Assembly (NCBI GenBank): GCA_902702965.1
Contig: CACRXP010000177.1
Span: 609,396-673,395 of the forward strand
DNA: 64,000 nucleotides
Direction of reading: 5' to 3'
Source: Spirometra erinaceieuropaei
Taxonomy: Eukaryota > Platyhelminthes > Cestoda > Diphyllobothriidea > Diphyllobothriidae
Under the pieces are notes generated by a model that saw nothing but the letters and a program-made list of their open reading frames with translations, searched no databases and was not told the origin of the DNA. Within the stretch, counting starts at the first letter, position 1; each line of letters starts with the position of its first letter. Below are positions 1 through 10,632 of the stretch, piece by piece. The translations under genes and the position numbers were made by a program.

Positions 1-43
1 AAAAGTCCCTTAAAATCAAACTAAATACAAAAGTGTTAAGGTG

Positions 44-160
44 TTTTGGCAGATTTTGAATAACTGATTTCGACCCGGCGATCTCGGTGGGATTCGAACT
101 CACGTGCGCCACGTGAGCCTAATAGACAGCTCGCGGATTCTAGATGGATTACTAGGGAAA
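44..160 (-). repeat. SINE-A copy, minus orientation, degraded
   Basis: The stretch TTTTGGCAGATTTTGAATAA near 47-66 recurs at about 12804 and, with changes, at 18242 and 59223, where it is the tail of a tRNA-headed repeat. Here it is followed by a minus-strand box-B-like segment (GGTGGGATTCGAAC, about 88-101). The tRNA-like head is degraded after that. The copy faces a plus-strand copy at 229-390. Confidence 0.55.
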
Positions 161-228
161 CCCTGCCTGGGCATTCAGCTTACTGCATCAAATATGGTGG
201 ATTTCATAGGCTTCAATAGGTTCGGGGG

Positions 229-390
229 GTAACTGGACCCACATGTGATTAAACCCACAGCTCCCGGTGGAGCCTCATAGCTCAGGTGGTTAGAGCATTA
301 GCTGTACTGAAGTCTTCCTCTTGCTGTCGTGGGTTCGAGTCCTACCGAGGTAAGTAAGTTTTTCAGAGCCGACTCAAGATAAAAAGTGTA
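229..390 (+). repeat. SINE-A copy with tRNA-like head
   Basis: A tRNA-like head runs from about 272 to 352. It has a box A (TAGCTCAGGTGGTTAGAGC), a box B (GGTTCGAGTCC) and a partly paired acceptor stem (GCCTC / GAGG). A body resembling the other SINE-A copies follows (AGTTTTTCAGAGCCGACTCAAGAT). With 44-160 it makes an inverted pair. The head is too degenerate, and too clearly part of a repeat family, to be called a functional tRNA gene. Confidence 0.6.
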
Positions 391-1432
391 AAGGGAAAAA
401 TAAGAAAAAACCGCTGTATCCAGAAAGCCGGATATGCAGCAAGTACCAGCTCGTGATCGGTTCAGTTAAGCTTATTTGAAGTAAATGTATGTGCGCAGCT
501 TTGAAATTCATATTTGTCATACGCAGTGGAAGTATGTCGAAAATTTGGAAAAGGGGCAAAATTTAGAAAAACTACAAAGAAAATATCAAGAACTGCACAA
601 ATAGACTAAGTATTTCGCGTTTTAGCAGCTTTGGAGGGCATATATACATGCAGACGCTCAACACTCTAGTTACTCGAAGTAAATTCATGCTGCAGGAAAA
701 GTACTATGATATGTGGTTCGCAAACGTCACGGTGAATGTCAGTAGGGATGGCCACTGAGGGCCGCGCATTAATAAATCATATAAACAAACGTTGAAATAG
801 GGAGTAACGTCGATACTACGCATGTCAAAGTGATTCTGCCAAGGAAAGAGTCGGGAAACTTGCCCCCCCCGCCCATGTAAACATCTCATGCGACTAGGAC
901 AAAACAAAAACGCCCAGAAGGAAACTAACTCCGTTTGGGATACTCGAGGGAGTGGAAGCGAAGTGTTCAGCCCACCACTGTCGGTAGGTGCAGCCAACGA
1001 TGCGAGAGTCTTCTGAGAATAGTTGTCGCGCGATCAGCAGAGCGGCCTTTAAACGGCAGTCATTTTCAGCCCGCGGTGAGTCCGCAGAAGCTACAGCAAT
1101 GCCAGAAAACCAGGCTTTTCCATCCGCATTCTCCTCATCACCATCACTTAGAGTGTCATCCTCGAGTAAATCGTCGGCAGCGTCAGCGGTAGAAGTTTGC
1201 TCGTTTGCAAAAACGGCTACCAGCACCTGGCGTAGAAGGTCTGATTTACCAAAAAAGAAAGGAAACTAGACTGCAATCACTGCGTCGGTGACGCCTGAAG
1301 GAAGCAGTTTAAAATAGGCAGAAAATTGCGCTGATCTTAAAAATCGCAAGTCACAGCCGAGGGCTTCCCTCCTCCCAGTAACGTCATTTAAAAGTCGTGG
1401 TAGAAGGCGAGGAGTGCATGAGCCCGGAAAAG
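391..1432. other. No gene recognised
   Basis: About 1 kb with only short frames on both strands and no recognisable domain. A C-run (about 866-874) is the only simple-sequence feature. Confidence 0.4.
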
Positions 1433-2958
1433 ACTACAGTGCGTGACCTATCTCATGAAATGTTGGCTGAAATTCTGAAATGCGTTTTCGATTAGGAAGG
1501 ATTACTTGGTCGCGGTTGTGCTACTGATTAATTTAAGGCATACTCTTATAACATTTTGGACTCGGCTAGATGTTGGCTTTTAATTGCACTATTTTTCAAT
1601 CTCCTGTAGAAAGCGTGCTCGGAAAAATGACTACTTAAGTAGCATGCATTTTTCCCATTGATTTTCGATGGTCTTGGAAATTCAAATATATTATATAGAA
1701 ACCACAAACAAAAATATGGTTTCTTTAAGTCAATAAATAGAGGATCACGTCTTCTTTATATTTTATACTGAAGGAAGCAGTATAATAAGGTCTTTAAAAA
1801 GTTTCGAATCGGATATTGAGGAACCGGGAATGTGCCCTAAACCCCGACGATTTCTTCACCCTGGCCACAACAACAAACCTGCGTGGGAACTCTCTAAAAC
1901 TTAGAGGATCCCAATGCCGCCTGGACGTTCGCAAATACTGTTTTTCACAGCGAGTCGTCGGTGCCTGGAACGGGCTTCCCGAGGACGTAATAATGGCGGA
2001 TACCACGGAGACGTTCAAGCAAAGACTCGATGCATATTTGCTTGGACACTATCGCTTGTCTGAACAGAACAGCTCTGTGGTGCTAAACCAACGCCTTGCA
2101 TACTCATACCGCTAATGCGGATGACTGTCATAACATTTTACTGAAATCATCTACAACTGAATGTTCACAAGTTTTGGTTCTACATTTTTTCGCAAAATAT
2201 TCTGTTAAATGTGTATATTACTGACAAAATTTCAGTACCATGTTTATTTATATTGAAATATTGCATGTACCGTTTACAATAGGGTTTTCAAAGGCATTGC
2301 CTATTACTCTTAAAATATACTGACCTATACTGACCTATGAGACTTTTTAAGACCGCGATATGTTCGTTCACATAGCATCGTACCTGGCCGTTTACCACTG
2401 CTCCTCATGAAATGTACAACATGGTCCGCATCCATTGCAACATTTTATGGACGCTGTATAATATCTCTTTAATGGCATAGAAAAATATGTGATTTTTTTT
2501 ACGCGGGACGCATGCACCTTGTAGAGTGTAATCACTAAGCGCTAATTCAACGAATGATCAGGCTTCAAATTTTTCAGCAATTAGAAAACTTTTTTAAAAC
2601 CTTATTATACTCCTTCGTTAAGTATAAAATATAATGAAGACGTGATCCTCTATTGATTGACTAAAAGAAACCATATTTTTGTTTGTGGTTTCTACATAAT
2701 ATATTTGAATTTCCAAGACCATCGAAAATCAATGGGAAAAATGCATGCTACTTAAGTAGTCATTTTTACCGAGCACGCTTTCTACAGGAGATTGAAAAAT
2801 AGTGCAATTAAAAGCCAACATCTAGCCGAGTCCAAAATGTTATAAGAGTATGCCTTAAATTAATCAGTAGCACAACCGCGACCAAGTAATCCTTCCTAAT
2901 CGAAAACGCATTTCAGAATTTCAGCCAACATTTCATGAGATAGGTCACGCACTGTAGT
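1433..2958. mobile_element. Foldback element with ~370-bp inverted arms around a LINE 3' end
   Basis: The left arm, about 1433-1803, reappears reverse-complemented at about 2587-2958 with few differences. The outer ends match at ACTACAGTGCGTGACC and the inner ends fade near TATAATAAGG(T)..TTTAAAAA. The ~780-bp interior holds the 3' end of an L-A LINE. No transposase frame is present. It could be a TIR element that captured a LINE, or an inverted duplication. The arms themselves show no coding signal. Confidence 0.8.
1816..2345 (+). mobile_element. L-A LINE 3' end (ORF2 C-terminus and 3' UTR)
   Basis: The frame at 1816-2115 (99 codons) has the C-terminal signature of this LINE's ORF2: LRGNSLKLRGSQ, then CFSQRVVGAWNGLPEDV and FKQRLDAYL. 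It is colinear with the C-terminus of the larger copy at 46125-49795. The 3' UTR follows, with the same hairpin (AATAGG...CCTATT, 2278-2305) seen at the other L-A ends. Nothing upstream of the C-terminus is present, which is the usual 5' truncation of a LINE. Confidence 0.8.
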
Positions 2959-2989
2959 TTCACGAATAAAGGCGAAAGTTCGAGTTCCA

Positions 2990-3300
2990 GGTGTATGTAT
3001 AAGTGAAGCAGAAGAAGAGGTGTTGAGCACCGAAACATTTTGTTTATTGTCCCAAGCTTTCGAACTCGTGCAGGAGTCCATCTTCGGAGGCAGTAGCAGC
3101 AACAGAACAAGCGACAGTTATAGGACATGTAGGCCGACCGGCGGCGCAAGACTGGAGATGACTAAGCAGGGCTCTGTACGCCAGCGCCAGATCGATAAAT
3201 CGATTGACCGAGTTCTCATCTGAGGCCCAGGCACGAGTCTGAAAGCTCAGGGCAATAAACGAAGTGCCGATACAAGCGAAGATGCGAGTTCCAGGAACTA
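2990..3300. repeat. Older inverted pair of the helix-carrying repeat
   Basis: A minus copy (about 3020-3110) and a plus copy (about 3220-3290) share the context GCACGAGTyCGAAAGCTtGGGaCAATAAAC, in which the - strand of the first matches the + strand of the second with changes. Both are diverged relatives of the unit in the 3301-4246 foldback. The minus copy still forms a helix of GGACTC with GAGTTC (3053-3088). Confidence 0.5.
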
Positions 3301-3348
3301 GTTGATCAGAAGATGAAGCGATCGCTGGAACAATGGCTTTATTCGCCT

Positions 3349-3382
3349 GACGTTTCGGATTCTCATTTGAACCCATCATCAG
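3349..3382 (-). ncRNA. Hammerhead-like helix (candidate, minus-strand copy)
   Basis: The reverse complement reads CTGATGA, T, GGGTTC, loop AAATGA, GAATCC, GAAACGTC. The helix is kept with one G-U pair in place of the A-U pair of the other arm. The loop sequence differs, while the flanking core positions are identical. Confidence 0.33.
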
Positions 3383-4164
3383 AGACAGTGACAGAAAAGG
3401 GTGCCTCGTGCACAGGAGGTGGCAGTATTTATGGGATGCAGTCGCTATGCTACCGCATACCTACAGCAATTAACCGTGCTCCCTTCATCAAGGATTGTTG
3501 CCCGCTGGTGCGCTAATTGCTCGATGGCCGGCATGCAAGTTGTTAATTGCTGACATCTCATCACCCGTGTTGGATGCTGGCGTGATGATTGCTCGGCCAT
3601 CTGGCTCACCGACTTGCGCGCTCCTCGATTGGTCAATCGCTTTGGCCAGTCTATGCCTCAGCACAGAATATGGAGTGGGAATGTCGTTGCACTTGTTGAT
3701 AGACTCATCGAACTTGAATGTGTGGCCGGGTCTCGTCGAATGGGCCGCGACCTGAGAGTTGGCATCATGAGGCCGAAATTCTCGCGAGAGGTGATAATCG
3801 CGTGAGCCGCGAGTTGCTTGAGTCATGGTTCACGGGACCTCAGTCTATCAACAAGTGCAACGACATTCCCACTCCATATTCTGTGCTGAGGCATAGACTG
3901 GACAAAGCAATTGACCAATCGAGGAGCGCGCAAGTCGGTGAGCCAGATGGCCGAGCAATCATCACGCCAGCATCCAACACGGGTGATGAGATGTCAGCAA
4001 TTAACAACTTGCATGCCGGCCATCGAGCAATTAGCGCACCAGCGGGCAACAATCCTTGATGAAGGGAGCACGGTTAATTGCTGTAGGTATGCGGTAGCAT
4101 GGCGACCGCATCCTATAAATACTGCGACTTCCTGTACACGAGCCACCCTTTTCTGCAACTGTCT

Positions 4165-4210
4165 CTGATGATGGATTCAAGAGAGAATCCGAAACGTCAG
4201 GCGAATAAAG
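4165..4210 (+). ncRNA. Hammerhead-like helix (candidate, plus-strand copy)
   Basis: CTGATGA, one extra T, a 6-bp helix (GGATTC/GAATCC, loop AAGAGA), then GAAACGTC. Bases before the core (TGTCT) can pair with those after CGTC (AGGCG) as a short stem I with two G-U pairs. Two features depart from a textbook hammerhead. There is an extra base before stem II, and stem III could be only two pairs (AC/GU) with no loop, so activity would need a dimer. Ribozyme identity is inference; the helix is directly visible. Confidence 0.35.
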
Positions 4211-4246
4211 CCATTGTTCCAGCGATCGCTTCTTCTTCTGATCAAC

Positions 4247-4779
4247 AAACGAAGTGTTCCGGTGCTCGACCCTTCTTCAATAACTAGAACATTTTGCAGA
4301 ATACTTTGGCCTGCTATCGGGCGATTGGCCAAACGCGAATTGCAATGGCTTCTACGTCTCTTCTTGAGTTTAACTTTTTCGAAATTATGCTTAGGTGATA
4401 CTTCCGATCATTGAGCGACCCGGAGGAAACCGTCAAAAAAATCGGTCAGGTAAGAAATATCAAGATAAGCGCGTTCTTAGGCAACCGGCATAAGGTGTCC
4501 ACATGTTTTTGATGTGGTTCATAAGAATGACAGAATCACGGCAACGTCCTTTAAAGTGGACCACAACCTCCCTCCCCATCTGGTCGCGTAGAAGCGTTAG
4601 CGCAGGCGCCTCCGACTAGTGACCGAGAGTGCCTACCTAAATCAAATCAGTAGACACTCTATGGGAATTTAGTTCAGGGGGTACTTATTCCGGACCCCAA
4701 ACTACCTTTACGAGAGAAAAAAAGCTGACCTGTAAGGGTTGTGTCGACAAAGTTCACCTCGTCAAGTGGACGCGCGCTC
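4247..4779. other. No gene recognised
   Basis: Only short frames are present, and no recognisable repeat other than the outer flank of the foldback. Confidence 0.4.
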
Positions 4780-4885
4780 CGCACTTATTGGGGTTGGAGT
4801 CTTGTTCGATCCCATTCTGTCCACGCGCCAGCTAGGGTGCTGACGATAACGAACGTGTCTTCCTGCTGAAACCATACTCATCCAG
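4780..4885 (+). repeat. tRNA-related repeat, copy 1
   Basis: A box-B-like TTGTTCGATCCCAT is followed by sequence also present at 31745-31850 (TGTCCRCSCRYCAG ... TGACGAYAACGAACG). This looks like a third tRNA-derived repeat family in diverged copies. Box A is not clear. Confidence 0.4.
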
Positions 4886-4933
4886 ACTATCACAGCCGGA
4901 GGTCATCTTATAAACACCACCAGATATCGATAG

Positions 4934-6085
4934 TTAGGGCATTGGCTGTAATTTAGTCAGTTTTCGGCTTACGGAAAACAAATTCAGGCGGTGAGTTTTA
5001 GTGGGTTTCTTAGTCCTTCCAGGAGGGAGGGTACCTATTCCCACACCAAGCAGTGAATCCTTCGAAATAAACCCTTTCAGGCTCGGTTCGAAAGTTGAAT
5101 TTTGAATGATCCGCCACATTGACGACACGGGCACTAGCCAAAAGCCCAGAAAAGCGTGTTTCGTGGATTTTTACCGCCGCGGGAAGCGGCTCATTCGTGG
5201 GCCCACCAACTTTTCCCACGCGACTTCTGGAAAAACTGTAATTTTCAATGTTTACCTCCTTTAATCTTCTCAAGAATGCTTCCCTATAATTGACAATGCA
5301 ATCCTCAGAGGACTGAGAAGGGTGAAAATTTCGAAAAACACACCTTTTAGCAGATGAACGCCACCCTTAACACAGACGGCTAGACAGGAAACGAGGGGAA
5401 GGAGGATATTCCAACGAAGATTAGAAGACGATTCCCTCGAGACGAGAAGCTTCTGTAACATCCCAATGAGGTCATTTCCGGGCACGGTTAAAAGGAGCTA
5501 CAATCGGAGCAAAAAGGGAGAAAACGGGCATTGCTTCGACCACGGCTGGAACAATCATCACAACAAGAAGGCATAACCGCTAGAAGCTGGTGGGGATTAA
5601 GAAAACGTTCTGCAGGATCATCACCAATTGCTGTTTCTTGAACTTTGGCACCGCAAAGAGTAGTCACAGTCACAGTTAATAGGTCCGTGGAGTAATCCAT
5701 TTTCCCTCCTTTGGGAAACTCAAGACGTCACTGAATTGGGCCATGACGCACAAAACGGGGACTGGAATGTCCCAGATGAATACCTCGAGCGTTGCGGAAT
5801 ATGAACGCAGGCAGAAACCGTCAAAACACCATGCCACTGAATGCTTTTAAGTAGCACGCGAGTCTGATGATCAGCAAACTCCTGCACGTAGGCGGAAATT
5901 TGGTGCGAAATTTCGTTAAGGTCTAGTACGCAAGCTGAAAAACGCCGGCAGCAGTTCTGTGGCCATTTGACTGTCTTCTGCAAGAGGTAAGACCTGCCCT
6001 TCTGATTTGGAAGGCCTAGAGGATGGCTTTGTACAGACAAATCGGCCCCTGGATGTATGAGATGCTTACTTTCCATAGCTTGCAA
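4934..6085 (-). other. Cluster of open frames, possible unrecognised gene or pseudogene
   Basis: Reading the - strand from 6085 downwards, frames at 5720-6085 (121 codons), 5488-5700 (70), 5270-5485 (71), 5010-5273 (87) and 4934-5134 (66) tile the interval almost without gaps. The 5270-5485 frame is strongly hydrophobic (NILLPLVSCLAVCVKGG, then FEIFTLLSPLRIALSIIG), as is a short stretch near 5550 in another frame (VMIVPAVVEAMPVFSLFAPI). This could be a membrane-protein gene split by very short introns, as in the two recognised host genes, or a decayed gene. I do not recognise a family and could not find a consistent set of splice sites. Confidence 0.22.
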
Positions 6086-9000
6086 TATCAGGCGATCGAA
6101 CGGAAGATTCCAATTATATCAAGGTATCTACACTTGATCAGTCCTTGCCCAGTAAGAAAACAGGGCGTTCGTAACAAAAAGGCTTAAATAAAGGCAATGG
6201 AGAGGGTTGAACACTTAATTTGAGTTATTTTCCTCTGAAGGGCTAGCTATAAATCAGAAGTATTAATCATGAGTAGTTGACGTATTCGGATAAGTTTGTC
6301 AGCGTTTGTAGCGAATTCAAAACTGTGCAAAAACGATTCAATAGTAGTCATCCCTCTCCTAGGTGGATCGATTGCCTAGACATCATGTTTGAAATTCATC
6401 TAAACGTAAACTTGACATGTATCAAGATTCCCGATTACCAGCCACACGTACTTACATAATCAGTCTCTGAATTCATATGTCCTTACTGCTTGAAATTGGC
6501 GAGTAGGAGTTCATGTTTACATTTGGTTGACTGACAGACAGTTGCTTGCTTCTCACATGCAATTATGTCAGCAATCTCTTTCTTGATTTTCCACTTATCA
6601 GCGTTTTTGTTTAGAAAATCTGCAACTGTTAGGGAGTTCATAGGTGTTCGCCTACCCGCCCCTCCCCTTAATGAAACTTAAATGAATCTGAGGTATTTTC
6701 ATACTGAACCAAGACAACTAGGTCACCAGCGGCTGCCCTTCGGATATTCATAAAAGCAATTTAAAATGCCGAAAAATGCTTGATTGTGGGACGACTACAA
6801 TATGACATACCTGGATAAAAAGCTGGTGCCATGCACAGTCGACATTCGGGAACGAGTTAAAAGTTGCCTTCGAAAAGTAGCCGTCAACTTTAAAATTTGT
6901 CAAGTGTCAAAGAAAGGCGACAAACTTGGGGCACCATTTTCATTTTCAGAGCCGAACTGTAAAATCAGGTCTTCAGTGAAAGAGCACAGAAGAGAGTTCA
7001 TCTTCTTCGCGGGCAGGTGGCTGCACTGTAATTGGTGGACGAACTTCTGGAGGTCGATTGCTTCGGTAGGTCACATAAATAATTATCGAAAAGCAGGATC
7101 GAGATACGTACCTGTATTCGGAGAATCTAACGATATTCCTAAATCCTAAAATTGAAATATGGCATAATGACAAAGATGTGTGTAAAAAGACTCCATCCTT
7201 GCTGATAAGTCGGCCGTTGTCTGAAGTCGCAGTGGCCAGCCGACCTCTGCAAACGCGAATGCATCAACATCAGTCGGTCACCCCGAGGTTAAGCACAACT
7301 CACGGCGAGACGAGTCTTCAGTTATGACGTAATTGGGACTATGGGTCGAGGTGACGAGTTAAATAAGCCCCGGTGCTAATTGACTACTCACGCATCAGCT
7401 ATCTGCCATTGGCTAAAATTAACGAAAGGATAACTGCGCCCAGTTAAATGATAGCATATACAGACGGCCCGAACGCGCGCCAGCGCGGATAAATCATTTC
7501 TCGCATTTAAAGTCAGAGTACACAGGATATACTATGCCTTTCTTAAACTTGATCTACTTGCAAACGCCTGTCTCCGATTCAGGACATTGCTGTCATCGGC
7601 GATAAAAATATAGGGAATCTCCCAAAAGTGGCCCTTCCCATATGTTAATACCAAGTCAAACATTTTGATTTGCAAAAAACGGTGTGAGCACATTTAGCAA
7701 GGAGACCAACAATGTGTGGCGCAGAGTAAGAGGAAGTAACCTAACCAGAAGCAACCGAAATGTTTCAATCAAACAAATAATCATGCATGCATATAGCCCA
7801 CATGATGCGCCTCTTTACGGTATGTTGGTCAGGATTTGTCCGATAGCGAAGGTAAGGCGCGAAGATCTGCTGTTTTGGAAGTTTCAGCCGATTATAAGGC
7901 CGTAAATTCGGCCTACTACATGGTGATATAAGATATTTTACTGGTCAAAAGCACTATACTTGTGGCCTAAATCGCCAAAAAAAGGCGAAGACTGCACTGC
8001 TACTGGGGAAATTCGAGACCTGGAAGTTGATGAGGCAGAAAATAAAGTTTTATTTCGGATAACTCTTTTACATAACAAACCATATGCGACAACATTTAAA
8101 TTTCCTGTTTACTTACTGAGGTGTGGGCAGCAATGTTTGCAACGTTTTTCAGTGTCTTAGGAAGTTGGCTTGGGAGATAGTCAGGGTTTTGGGCTGACGA
8201 ACAGATGTTTTAACTACAAAATCGTTTTGTCTTCAAAAGCAGTGGAATGCGAATGGCATTTCGGCTTTGTTGAACAGGAGACAAGCGCGTGTTAATTAGG
8301 AATCGCATACGACGTGTGTTTTTGTGCGCGCATTAGCTAGTGTTCTTTCCCGTGTTGTTGTGATGGGCGCAAGCGTTATCTGTGTCGACGATTCAGACGT
8401 TTTGCCAAATACCCTGGATCGCTAACCAGAGCCAACCGGCGTTTAACAGCATGACTGCGCGGCATAAACATCGGAAAGCCAAGGAAATCTGCTGAGAAGT
8501 GCAAGGCAAGATTAGGGAAAAACCTACATGCCGCCGTTCTCGGAAATTTCGTTTTTTAACGCAAAGGTGTCGTTATCGTCGGCAATGAATCATTGTCGGC
8601 GTCAATCTGCGAATGTATCTAGCTGAAGACATGTGGCTACTTGAAGACACTTCGCCATTGCCACTGGTAGCCCACCTCACACTTCCGCAACCTTACACTA
8701 CGACTTCTAGATGGCGACAACACGGATTCCAGTGTTACGCCGACGGGAGCTGCACTTTCCCTATTGGCCGTCCGGAGTCTGACATATCTACACCTACCAT
8801 GTAGGTTTTCCAGGCCAAGAGATGAAAGCCTAAATGAAGGTAAGTTGTAAAATATACATTTGTACATGGAAGCGGTTAAACAAACGGTACAGTAGGTAGC
8901 ACTGCCAACAACCGCCATCATTTCTAAGTTTAAAGCCCTCTTTGATTAAATTCTCTCAACAGTAAAATAAGGCCTTCGAGACTGGCGTAAAGGTAGGAAA

Positions 9001-10573
9001 TGGCAACGTCATTCCCCCAAACGACGTACGTTTGCAGTTTCCGAGAAGACGAAACGGACGCCTTTACTTCCCGCATTTCTTCCTTCACTGTTGACAAAAT
9101 AGCTTGCCTTCTTACTTACTTCGATGGGTTTAAGAGGAAGCATGGATAGTCCCGATTCATCCGTGATAATCCTCCTACACGCTTCTTATCATCAAATCTT
9201 CACGCCGACGTTTTCCCATGTGACACGCAGAACACACACTCGATCTGTATCCGCTTGAAAAAGCCTTCAAGCAGGGCAACAAACTGCATGAGAGAATGCA
9301 CCGATGAACTGGTGGTCCTTCTTGCGGCGGTTAGTTAAGGCTGAGTATATCGTAGTGTCTGACCTACTTTACCTACCACGTCGCTGGCTGATGCAGTTCC
9401 AACTGCGACACATGCGAAACTTCAATGAGCTGAAGTTACAGATTAGGGTTTTCGAACAGGATATCGACACGCTGATGAGCTGCAGTAGATCCACGCCCAA
9501 GTCACTGGGCCCATGTGTAAACATATGGTCACCTTCGAGGACCCTGACGCCTTCATCAGCGCAGTCAGGCAGCGCGTATAGGCAGCAGGTGATAAGTAAC
9601 CCGTTACATTAGAACTAGGCCGCCAGATTTTGCACTAGTTAACGTTTGGCGGAAACCGAGCAGGCGCCTACGAAGACCCCATTCTCAATGCTCTGTTCGC
9701 AGATTAAAGTATCCCTTGTCTCACATTTACGATAGGCAACGCTAAAAAATGCTTTCTTGGGTTCTATCCTTTATGTTGTTCATTTACGATATGCCACGCA
9801 GACGTTTTCGAGAATCGGAACGTCGGTTGGCGGCTTGGCTGCCAACGGGCCAAGAAGACCTCCAAAAGTTCCTTCGAGAAAGCTTCCGACCGAGCTCAAG
9901 AATGCGGCCATAGGACCGGCGCTTAAGATAGTGTTGATAGTTAATCCCTTAGATTAGAACCACACTTATTACCTACCATGAGATACATCATTTTCCTACA
10001 CTATTTCAGACGACAGAGACGACCAGACAGAAAACTGGGAAGCCTGTGTTTCCAAACAACCATAAAACGGCTACTGTACATACTTCATGAATGAAGAAAG
10101 CATTGTAACGTTTACCTTTATAAACTACCTTTGCTATTTTTTTGTTATTTTCAATTTTTCGTATGTTTGAACTTTCAAAATAATATTCTACGTACATACA
10201 GAGTCTTTCTACAGCGATATTACTGCCATTTGAGACAAATAGGAAGGGAAATGGGGACGAAAACGAGAACAGGACCGCTTATCCAGAAAATTAGCCGGTT
10301 ACGGAGGCAGCCGAACATGTTCGGGTAAAAACTGAGATTCAGATTTTCAGATCGGATTGTCAATAATTAGAAGAGCGCCGGACAAGATAGTTAGGCCCTC
10401 TAGCATGGCTCTTCTTCCAAAATAATTCAAAGTAATAGCTGAGTAATATTTTGAAATGCCGAAATTTTTAACGACGATCGTAAAACTTCCTGCGCACATG
10501 CCTTCTCAGTTATTAATGAGACCAGGCGAATTACTATAGCTGTGTCCTGTCGTGACGGAAGTTATAACCGTTC
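6086..10573. other. No gene recognised
   Basis: About 4.5 kb with scattered short frames. The longest (6784-7149, +, 121 codons; 9304-9612, +, 102 codons) show no recognisable motif. No repeat from elsewhere in the window was identified here. Confidence 0.4.
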
Positions 10574-10632
10574 AGGATTTCATGGGTAAATTTACCCATG
10601 AAATCCTATTTATGACTTAAGTCATAAATAGG
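10574..10632. repeat. Two overlapping perfect palindromes
   Basis: 10574-10607 is a perfect 34-base palindrome centred on GGGTAAATTTACCC. 10605-10632 is a perfect 28-base palindrome centred on GACTTAAGTC. They share three bases. Neither has a loop, so each would form a full hairpin or cruciform arm. Confidence 0.9.

Larger units (their letters stand above)
3301..4246. mobile_element. Foldback element with two 405-bp arms and a hammerhead-like core in each
   Basis: Arms at 3301-3705 and 3842-4246 are reverse complements of equal length, with only scattered differences that are denser towards the outer ends. The 136-bp spacer is unique. Each arm holds a short helix with conserved flanks: CTGATGA at 4165-4171, GGATTC at 4173-4178, GAATCC at 4185-4190 and GAAACGTC at 4191-4198. 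The mirror copy lies at 3349-3382 on the - strand. The frames on both strands are mirror images of each other and encode nothing recognisable. High arm identity suggests a young element. Confidence 0.88.

Noticed and set aside
271..352. tRNA gene
   Set aside because: Box A and box B are good, but the acceptor stem is imperfect and the same head plus the same 3' body occurs in several copies, so it is part of a SINE.
3488..4168. Protein-coding genes on both strands (frames of 60-113 codons)
   Set aside because: The frames on opposite strands encode the same peptides because the region is an inverted repeat; no domain is recognisable.
6784..7149. 121-codon hypothetical gene
   Set aside because: No motif, no splice context and no repeat link; frames of this size are expected by chance in 64 kb.
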